NCBI GenBank assembly: GCA_017304275.1
Contig: JAFKKW010000209.1
Location: forward strand, 1-15,157
Length of the DNA: 15,157 nt
DNA from: Hyphomicrobiales bacterium
Lineage (GTDB): Bacteria; Pseudomonadota; Alphaproteobacteria; Rhizobiales; Hyphomicrobiaceae
Direction: 5' to 3'
Below are positions 1-4,882 of this stretch, one piece after another. Numbering within the stretch: position 1 is the stretch's first letter; every line of letters starts with the position of its first letter. The notes beneath the pieces were generated by a model. The model was not told where the DNA came from. It saw only the letters and a program-made list of their open reading frames with translations, and ran no database searches. The translations under genes were made by a program, and so were the position numbers.

Positions 1-498
1 CAACAGGCGGAACGATGCCTCGCGCTCCTTGAGCTCGGTAATGTCGACGCGCAATCCGATGATGCCGCCGTCGATCGTGCGGCGTTCCTCGATCAGGATG
101 CAGCGGCCGTCGGCGAGCCACTGCTCGTGGCGCTCGCTCGGGTTCAGCATCTTCTCAAGTCGCTCGGCGATCCATTCCTCCTCGCGGCCCTTGGCTGCGG
201 GATAATCCCCGCGCGCGACGCCGATGCGCAGGGTATCCGCCAGTTTGACGCCGACTTCGAACAGATCCGCGGAGCGATGGTAGATCTTGGCGTACTCCTC
301 GTTCCACAACACGTAACGGCCTTCGGCATCCAGGAACACGATGCCTTGCGGGAGGAGCCCGATCGCGTCGCGCAGACGCGCGTCCGCGGTGCGGGCTTCC
401 TCGACGGCGGCTTTCGCCAGATTGAGCGCGGATTCGAGCTCGGAAATATGCGCGGCCTGATCGGCGCCGTGGCGTGTCGCAACGTCGCCGCGCAGCAC
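1..498 (-). CDS. PAS-domain signalling protein, N-terminal part (runs off the left edge)
   Basis: The reverse strand stays open from a TGA at 537-535 to base 1, giving 166 codons from a GTG at 498. Residues about 15-45 look like a short coiled coil (AAHISELESALNLAKAAVEE). A PAS domain of the PAS_7 type follows, with LPQGIVFLDAEGRYVLWNEE and an end at DITELKERE. The last residues, ASFRLL, look like the start of a second PAS domain. This arrangement is usual in alphaproteobacterial hybrid sensor kinases and in GGDEF-EAL cyclic-di-GMP proteins. The output domain lies outside the window, so the two cannot be told apart. The start is uncertain: GTG 498 is the only usable start after the stop and has no good ribosome site. 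An ATG at 565 in another frame would need a one-base frameshift. Confidence 0.75.
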   Translation of the reverse strand, partial: MLRGDVATRHGADQAAHISELESALNLAKAAVEEARTADARLRDAIGLLPQGIVFLDAEGRYVLWNEEYAKIYHRSADLFEVGVKLADTLRIGVARGDYPAAKGREEEWIAERLEKMLNPSERHEQWLADGRCILIEERRTIDGGIIGLRVDITELKEREASFRLL

Positions 499-918
499 CT
501 TGAGGGGCGCGCAGGGGTCGCCTGCCGGTCGGGCTCAGCCGGGTGTCCCAATGCCGCCGTTTCATCCGTAAACCTGCTCCGATGGCCGCGTTTCGCCGGG
601 AAGTATCCAGTCCGAGGCTTAACGAGCCCTTTCCCTTCCTTCCCATAAGAGCGGCTGAACCTCATGAAATCAGACGACAATTGCCCGTCGTTTGCGGGGG
701 TCTCGTGTGGCAAATCGGGACGGTCTGTTACCTGCGGTCGACCTGTGCTGCGCAAACCGGCAGCCGATGACTCCCAATCGGACAGATTTCATCGTTCAAT
801 TGCGAATTGCATCTCCCGTGGGGCGGTCGTCGATCGCAGCGCTGCGCACAGGCCTTGCAGTCGATCTTTTCTTTTGACGCTCGTTTATGGTTAGCGAGAT
901 CTTGACGCGAGCCGCTCC
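499..918. other. Intergenic region between divergent genes
   Basis: No credible gene was found; the ORFs here have arginine/serine-rich shadow composition and no recognisable domain. The region should hold promoters for the PAS gene (leftward) and the dehydrogenase (rightward), but I could not pick convincing -35/-10 pairs. Two small palindromes stand out: CAATT-GCG-AATTG at 797-809 and the 12-base CGCAGCGCTGCG at 835-846. They lie about 110 and 75 bases before the ATG at 919 and could be operators, but in GC-rich DNA they may be chance. Confidence 0.4.
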
Positions 919-2058
919 ATGACGCCGCAAAGGCGCTTCTCGATCCTGATCCTCGGCAGTACGGGGGCGTTCGGCGCGAAGATCGCCGAGCGCCTAGCGA
1001 CGAGCGACGCGATCGATCTCATATTTGCAGGGCGAACAGGGGCGACGCTTGCGGCGCAAGCGGACGCGTTCGCGAAAGTCGCCGCGCGCTCCGTACGCAC
1101 GGCGGTGCTCGATGCGGACTTGCTCCAGGCAAGCGATCTCACCGGACGCGGCGTCGATCTACTCAGCAACGCCTCCGGACCCTATCAGGCCGGCTGCTAC
1201 GGCGCGGCGCGGGCGGCCGTCGCGGCAGGATGCCATTACATCGATCTCGCTGACTCGCGGCCGTTCGTCGTCGGGTTCAAAGACCTCGACGACGCTGCGC
1301 GTTCCGCCGGTGTTCTTGCGGTCAGCGGGGCGAGCTCGGTGCCGGGCCTCTCGTCGGCGGTGGTTGGCGAATACCGCGACCGTTTCGCCACGCTGCGGGA
1401 GATCGACATCGCCATCTCGCCCGGCAATGCATTCGATCCGGGAGTCGCGACCGTTGCCTCGGTGCTCGGCGGTGTCGGACAACCGATGCGGATGCTCCGC
1501 GGCGGCGACTGGCGCACGGTCTACGGCTGGCAGGGGCTCCGGCGGCAGTCGTTCGGCGACGCCGGCCGGCGCTGGCTCGGCTATATCGACGTTCCGGATC
1601 TCGCGCTCATGCCGTCATACGGCGCGAGTCTCGAGAGCGTGCAGTTCCAGGCCGGGCTCGAGGTCTCTCTGTTCCACCTCGGCCTCTGGTGCGCGTCATG
1701 GCCGGTGCGTTGGGGTCTTGTTTCGAGCCTGGCGCCGCTTGCGCCGCATCTGCTCGCGATCAAGCGCCGATTCCACTGGCTCGGCAGCGACCGCGGCGGG
1801 ATGAGCGTCACCATGCGCGGCCTCGACCTGAACGGCACGCCAATCGAGATTTCATGGCTGCTGGTCGCGCGCCGCAACCATGGCCCCTACGTGCCCGCCC
1901 TCACGGCCGTCGCACTGGCGCGGCGGCTCGCTTCCGGCGTCGAGACACGCCGCGGAGCCTGGCCGTGCCACGGCGTCGTGCGCCTCGACGACATTCTGGC
2001 CGAGGCACAGGGGCTCGACATCACCTGCACCACGCATGAAACAGCCCTCCCGCCTTGA
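919..2058 (+). CDS. Saccharopine dehydrogenase family NAD(P)-binding oxidoreductase
   Basis: This 379-residue protein starts with a Rossmann fold: ILILGSTGAFGAKIAERL at residues 9-26 carries the GxTGxxG dinucleotide-binding turn. SNASGPYQAGCYGAARAAVAAG with HYIDLAD further on is typical of the saccharopine dehydrogenase NADP-binding family (Sacchrp_dh_NADP), which also includes trans-acting enoyl reductases. The C-terminal half has the larger, less conserved substrate domain of that family. Members often act on unknown substrates, so lysine breakdown should not be assumed. No membrane segment or signal peptide is obvious. ATG 919 gives an N-terminus that runs straight into the Rossmann strand, though no strong ribosome site precedes it. 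It stands alone, convergent with the GlcG-like gene. Family assignment is good; the reaction is unknown. Confidence 0.8.
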   Translation: MTPQRRFSILILGSTGAFGAKIAERLATSDAIDLIFAGRTGATLAAQADAFAKVAARSVRTAVLDADLLQASDLTGRGVDLLSNASGPYQAGCYGAARAAVAAGCHYIDLADSRPFVVGFKDLDDAARSAGVLAVSGASSVPGLSSAVVGEYRDRFATLREIDIAISPGNAFDPGVATVASVLGGVGQPMRMLRGGDWRTVYGWQGLRRQSFGDAGRRWLGYIDVPDLALMPSYGASLESVQFQAGLEVSLFHLGLWCASWPVRWGLVSSLAPLAPHLLAIKRRFHWLGSDRGGMSVTMRGLDLNGTPIEISWLLVARRNHGPYVPALTAVALARRLASGVETRRGAWPCHGVVRLDDILAEAQGLDITCTTHETALPP

Positions 2059-2072
2059 GGGCGAGAGGGCTG
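2042..2072. terminator. Bidirectional hairpin between convergent genes
   Basis: CAGCCCTC at 2042-2049 is exactly complementary to GAGGGCTG at 2065-2072, leaving a 15-base loop that contains the stop codon of the dehydrogenase. The hairpin sits between two convergent genes. Only short T runs follow on either side (TTT at 2076-2078), so it is a weak intrinsic terminator at best, but position and symmetry suit transcription termination or 3'-end protection. Confidence 0.5.
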
Positions 2073-2090
2073 CCATTTCGTGCCGCGGCG

Positions 2091-2525
2091 TCAGGTGCGC
2101 CAGGGATGCTCGGGAAGGTCCGATACGCCGACCGGCTTCACGCCGGCGGACGCGACGCGGTGATCGTTCTCGACGGAGCTGCCCGAGACGCCGATGGCGC
2201 CGATCAGGACGCCGTCCTTATCGACGATCGGCAGGCCGCCGGGAAAGGTGATCAGGCCATCGTTCGAATGCTCGATGCCGAACAGCGGACCGCCCGGCTG
2301 CGAGAGCTTACCGATCTCGCCCGTCGGCATGCCGAAGAAGACGGCCGTCTTGGCCTTCTTGATGGCGATGTCGATGGAGCCGACCCATGCGCCGTCCATG
2401 CGGGAAAACGCCTTCAGGTCCGCGCCGCTGTCGACGACGGCGATGCACATCTTGGTTTTGGTCTTTTCGGCTTCCTTGCGAGCCGCCTCGATGATCTTCT
2501 TTGCGTCGTCGATCGTCACATGCAT
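2091..2525 (-). CDS. GlcG/HbpS family protein (heme-binding/DUF336-like)
   Basis: This 144-residue protein matches the GlcG/HbpS (formerly DUF336) family across its length. It begins with MHVTIDDAKKIIEAARKEAE, followed by the typical VVDSGADLKAFSRMDGA, IAIKKAKTAVFFG, GGLPIVDKDGVLIGAIGVSG and a histidine near the end of the conserved part (ENDHRVASAGV). HbpS from Streptomyces binds heme and senses redox state; GlcG in E. coli lies in the glycolate operon and has no settled role. No signal peptide is seen, so it is probably cytoplasmic. The start is well supported: AGAGGA lies about 10 bases before the ATG. No glycolate oxidase or partner sensor kinase is next to it, so the function stays open. 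Length is normal for the family. Confidence 0.82.
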   Translation of the reverse strand: MHVTIDDAKKIIEAARKEAEKTKTKMCIAVVDSGADLKAFSRMDGAWVGSIDIAIKKAKTAVFFGMPTGEIGKLSQPGGPLFGIEHSNDGLITFPGGLPIVDKDGVLIGAIGVSGSSVENDHRVASAGVKPVGVSDLPEHPWRT

Positions 2526-2566
2526 GGGGAGTATCCTCTGATACGCGCAGGAGCAGCGCGGGTCGT

Positions 2567-2595
2567 CATATCGCGAGCGAGTGGCCAGATTTCAA
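2567..2595 (-). promoter_or_regulatory. Possible sigma70 promoter of the GlcG-like gene
   Basis: On the reverse strand TTGAAA (2595-2590) is followed after 17 bases by GATATG (2572-2567), about 40 bases before the start codon. The -35 box is good and the -10 box matches only three of six positions, so this is tentative. Confidence 0.3.
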
Positions 2596-2858
2596 TGGCA
2601 GCGAATTAACCCTAGACATTCGTTGCCGGGCATTCGCAAAGGACACAACGGACGAAACCGGAGCGCGTTCCGAGACGAAGCGGGTCAAACGTACGGGTTC
2701 GCTTGTGGACGCTTGCGTGGATCCGCGCCCCCGGCCTTCGCCGTGTCGGGCTCCGCCGGGATGACGGCGCGGGAGCGGCAAGCGGATGCCACAAGCTCAC
2801 GTCATGCGGCGTCTTGGCGTAGCCATGCTTCGCCGGCCGGCCGGCACCCCGTGCAAAT
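2596..2858. other. Intergenic region with degenerate palindromic repeat sequence
   Basis: No gene was recognised here; the ORFs lack domain features. CCCGGC at 2730-2735 pairs with GCCGGG at 2755-2760, and the surrounding pattern (GTGGATCC ... GGGATGACGG) resembles the small dispersed palindromic repeats common between alphaproteobacterial genes. A 14-base palindrome of alternating GCCGGC units is at 2832-2845. The region lies upstream of the GlcG-like gene and downstream of the slipin gene. Confidence 0.4.
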
Positions 2859-2880
2859 CTCCGCGCGCCAACAGGCGGAG
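2859..2880 (-). terminator. Hairpin after the slipin gene
   Basis: CTCCGC at 2859-2864 pairs with GCGGAG at 2875-2880 across a 10-base loop, 15 bases beyond the slipin stop codon. On the reverse strand it is followed by ATTTGC rather than a real T run, so termination efficiency is uncertain. Confidence 0.4.
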
Positions 2881-2894
2881 CGTACCTGCCTGTC

Positions 2895-4058
2895 TCAACC
2901 CTCGGTGCTCTTCTCCTGGCCGAGCTTGTAGAGGTTGGAGAGCAACGCGTCGAAACCGCCCGCGCCGGCTCCGGTGTGGAGGTCGATGCGGCCCACCTTC
3001 TCGACGAGCTTCTCCAGCGCCTCGAGCTCCTTCAGGCGCAAGAGCAGCGGGTTGTTCTCCATCAGCTTGGCTGTATTCAAGAGCGAGCGCGTGGCGGCCG
3101 TCTCTTCCTGGCGGCGGATGATGTTCGCCTTGGCGACACGCTCAGCCTCGACGACCTTGTTCAAAAGCTCGCGCACGTCACCCGGCAGGATGACGTCCTT
3201 GACGCCGATCTCGCCGACCTCGGCGCCGAGCGCCGCCGCGCGCTCGGTGACGTAGCCGCGCACCTCGCGGTCGATGGTATCGCGCGCGGCCAGGATCTCG
3301 TCCAGCGTGCGGGCGGCCACTGCTTCGCGGATCGCGAACTGGATCAGTCGGTAGAGCGTGGCGTTGACGTCGGCGGTGGTGAGCGCCGCCTTCTCGGGAT
3401 CGACGATGCGCGCGAACGCCGTCAGCGTCACGCGGATGCCGACGCGGTCTTTGGTCAGGATCTCCTGCGCCGTGACCTCGATCGGATTCGGGCGCAGATC
3501 GATCAATTGAATGCGCACGGTACGGCCGACGGACCAGAACGCATGGCGGCCCGGCGGCAGGCGCTCGGTCAGAACGCCATCCACGAACAGAAGACCGGCC
3601 TGGCTCGCATCGACCACCGAGGTGACGATGGTGCCGCCGGCACGCGCCGCGTCGAGCTTGTCGAGGTGGCGCTTGTCGACGCGCAACGCGGAGGCCGTGT
3701 CGACCACCTCCGCCTCCACCCTGGTCAACGTCTTCCAGAAGGCCCGCGTAGTGTTCGGCAACACCAGATGCTTCGGCTCGCCGTCCATGGAGACGATGGC
3801 GACCTCGGTCGGGCCGGCCTGGATGATGGCGAAGTTCTCCTCCGCGACGTCGGGATCGGACTTGGCGATCAACAGCGCCTTCTCGGGCGCGATCTCGGCG
3901 CGCAGGATCTTCACGGTCTCGACGGAGAGCTGGCTGAGCGGATCGAATTCCGTGAACCGGCCCGGCTCGAGCAGCTTCACGAAGCGGCCGTCGCGACGCA
4001 GAAACGCGCGCTCGTCGTCGTTCACGGTGACCGTGGTCCAAAAACTCAGGCGAGACAT
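2895..4058 (-). CDS. Slipin/SPFH (band 7) family protein
   Basis: The chosen start, ATG 4058, gives 387 residues and has GGAG seven bases upstream. An in-frame ATG at 4151 would add 31 poorly conserved residues. Residues about 155-320 are the SPFH/band 7 domain: LFVDGVLTERLPPGRHAFW, then IDLRPNPIEVTAQEILTKDRVGIRVTL (quoted here only as a landmark near 186-212), then the helix TLDEILAARDTIDREV, then the alanine/glutamate-rich helix VVEAERVAKANIIRRQEETA. SPFH proteins form ring-like oligomers on membranes and influence protease activity or membrane organisation. Two things are odd. The usual N-terminal membrane anchor is absent. Residues 1-140 also carry a second copy of the entry hairpin (RRDGRFVKLLEPGRF), matching that of the SPFH domain. 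No NfeD-type protease gene is adjacent. The family call is firm; role and location are unknown. Confidence 0.82.
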   Translation of the reverse strand: MSRLSFWTTVTVNDDERAFLRRDGRFVKLLEPGRFTEFDPLSQLSVETVKILRAEIAPEKALLIAKSDPDVAEENFAIIQAGPTEVAIVSMDGEPKHLVLPNTTRAFWKTLTRVEAEVVDTASALRVDKRHLDKLDAARAGGTIVTSVVDASQAGLLFVDGVLTERLPPGRHAFWSVGRTVRIQLIDLRPNPIEVTAQEILTKDRVGIRVTLTAFARIVDPEKAALTTADVNATLYRLIQFAIREAVAARTLDEILAARDTIDREVRGYVTERAAALGAEVGEIGVKDVILPGDVRELLNKVVEAERVAKANIIRRQEETAATRSLLNTAKLMENNPLLLRLKELEALEKLVEKVGRIDLHTGAGAGGFDALLSNLYKLGQEKSTEG

Positions 4059-4089
4059 GGGATGCTCCAGAAAGGTCTTTGCCGGCGGG

Positions 4090-4105
4090 CGCCGGATCGC
4101 CGGCG
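4090..4105 (-). promoter_or_regulatory. Stem-loop in the slipin leader
   Basis: CGCCGG (4090-4095) pairs with CCGGCG (4100-4105) around a four-base loop, about 30 bases upstream of the slipin ATG. A possible promoter lies just before it on the reverse strand: GTGACC and TATGAG, 16 bases apart. The hairpin may affect mRNA stability or translation. It could also be chance in GC-rich DNA. Confidence 0.3.
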
Positions 4106-4216
4106 TTTCAAATCTCATAAAAACTTCGAACGGCAGGTCACCGGCCGTCACACCACGACGAAAACACGGGCCCCCGCTTGAGCCGCGCCGCTCGGCCTTC
4201 CACCCTTCCGACCCGG

Positions 4217-4346
4217 CCGTCCCGAAGAACGGACGGCGCCATGAAGGGCTCCGGCTCTGCCGCGCGGCGGTATCCGCGAGGACGCGGAGCGCTTCGACGC
4301 TTGCCGTCCGCCCCTGCCTCTCGGCCGAAGCCTCGAAGCCGGAGCC
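4217..4346 (-). ncRNA. Possible structured RNA region downstream of the tRNA-like pair
   Basis: This stretch between the tRNA-like genes and the slipin leader has no convincing protein; the ORFs are arginine-rich shadows. It does have nested complementarity. GGCTCCGGCT (4247-4256) pairs over ten bases with AGCCGGAGCC (4337-4346). Inside it, TCCGCG and CGCGGA form a stem around AGGA near 4273-4288. Next to it, GCCGTCC (4216-4222) pairs with GGACGGC (4231-4237). Read on the reverse strand this would follow the tRNA-like pair in one transcript. High GC content makes chance pairing likely enough that this is only a candidate. Confidence 0.25.
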
Positions 4347-4392
4347 TGGGCCGGCGCAACGACCGGCTTCCCAGAAGGAGATCGCTTGAAGG

Positions 4393-4465
4393 CGATTGGC
4401 ATGGGACTTGAACCCATCACAGCGAGATTAACAGTCTCGTGCTCTACCCACTGAGCTAGCCGTTT
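4393..4465 (-). tRNA. tRNA-like gene with Asn (GUU) anticodon and defective acceptor stem
   Basis: Read on the reverse strand, the 73 bases fold as a tRNA body. The D stem is GCTC/GAGC with loop AGTGGGTA. The anticodon stem is CGAGA/TCTCG with loop CTGTTAA, giving anticodon GTT. The variable loop is CTGTG, and the T arm is ATGGG/CCCAT with loop TTCAAGT. The D, anticodon and T stems pair perfectly, which argues against simple decay. The acceptor strands, AAACGGC and GCCAATC, pair properly at only four of seven positions, and no CCA follows (the sequence continues CCT). Its first base is the last A of the upstream tRNA-like gene's CCA. It may be a tRNA pseudogene, an edited tRNA, or a tRNA-like RNA with another job. 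A standard tRNA-Asn presumably exists elsewhere in the genome. Confidence 0.6.
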
Positions 4466-4536
4466 GGAGAAGCCCAAGGGAATCGAACCCCCGACCTCCC
4501 GGCGAACCGGGCGCTCTGCCACTGAGCTACGGCCTC
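4465..4536 (-). tRNA. tRNA-like gene with a four-base UUCG loop instead of an anticodon loop
   Basis: The reverse strand encodes a 72-base tRNA-like RNA. The acceptor is GAGGCCG against GGGCTTC, pairing at six of seven positions with one G-T. It has TA at 8-9, a D stem GCTC/GAGC with loop AGTGGCA, and a T arm GGGGG/CCCTT with loop TTCGATT. The discriminator is T, and CCA is encoded. Between the D and T arms there are only 20 bases instead of the usual 22 or more. They fold as G, then CCCGG-UUCG-CCGGG, then AGGTC, so the anticodon arm ends in a tetraloop and has no readable anticodon. Shifting the register to make a seven-base loop destroys the stem. It cannot decode by the normal rules, yet the body, invariant T-loop bases and CCA are kept. 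A run of eight A precedes it (4538-4545 read in reverse). Confidence 0.6.
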
Positions 4537-4788
4537 GTTTTTTTTCCCGAAGAACGCGGAACACGCCGCCGCAGGGCGGTGCGCGCCAGCCGGGTCTCAG
4601 CGAGCCCGGACACATGGCGTCGGATCAGGAATTGGTGAGTAAACAGCCGATTTTGGCGAAATTGCATTCCACGCAGGATGAGCGGCCGTCAATCGTTACG
4701 CGAAGAGCTGCCAAGCACGGGCTGCGGGGTGCTGATCGCGGGCATTGCATATGACGACGGAGCGGTTTAGCCCTGGGCTGCACGTCAC
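4537..4788. other. Region upstream of the tRNA-like pair and of the GMC gene
   Basis: No gene was recognised. The region starts with an eight-base T run on the plus strand, just upstream of the tRNA-like pair on the other strand. It should contain promoters for both the leftward tRNA-like genes and the rightward GMC oxidoreductase operon, but no clear -35/-10 pair was found. A reading frame with an ATG at 4745 runs into the GMC gene, but its first 46 residues do not resemble the family. Confidence 0.4.
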
Positions 4789-4856
4789 GCACGGAACAGC
4801 CGTGCCCGATGCCCTCTGCAAGAGGTTGCCACCGGTCCGCACCTACGCAGGTGCGG
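4789..4856 (+). promoter_or_regulatory. Three consecutive stem-loops in the GMC gene leader
   Basis: Three perfect hairpins sit within 68 bases. GCACGG/CCGTGC (4789-4805) has a five-base loop. CCTCT/AGAGG (4813-4825) has a three-base loop. CCGCACCT/AGGTGCGG (4837-4856) has a four-base loop. The last ends 26 bases before the ATG at 4883. No T run follows, so an intrinsic terminator is unlikely. A structured mRNA leader, a small RNA on either strand, or part of the neighbouring tRNA-like locus are all possible. I do not recognise a known riboswitch class. Confidence 0.4.
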
Positions 4857-4882
4857 GCGGATTGTTCCATGGGACCATTTGC

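Noticed and set aside
2976..4181. 401-residue plus-strand ORF opposite the slipin gene
   Set aside because: Antisense shadow rich in Asp/Gly/Arg/Leu without motifs; the slipin frame has SPFH motifs and a ribosome site.
4393..4536. tRNA-like pair as remnant of an integrated element's attachment site
   Set aside because: No integrase, direct repeat or foreign-looking genes lie nearby, and the inner stems are intact rather than truncated.
4148..4615. 155-residue reverse-strand ORF across the tRNA-like genes
   Set aside because: Its middle is translated tRNA sequence and it has no recognisable domain; the RNA folds explain the locus better.
4780..4860. 6S RNA, SRP RNA or a known riboswitch
   Set aside because: The conserved sequence motifs I know for these RNAs are not recognisable; only generic stem-loops are visible.
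4745..4882. Upstream extension of the GMC protein from ATG 4745
   Set aside because: The extra 46 residues are unlike the family and overlap the three leader hairpins; ATG 4883 sits at the normal distance from the FAD motif.
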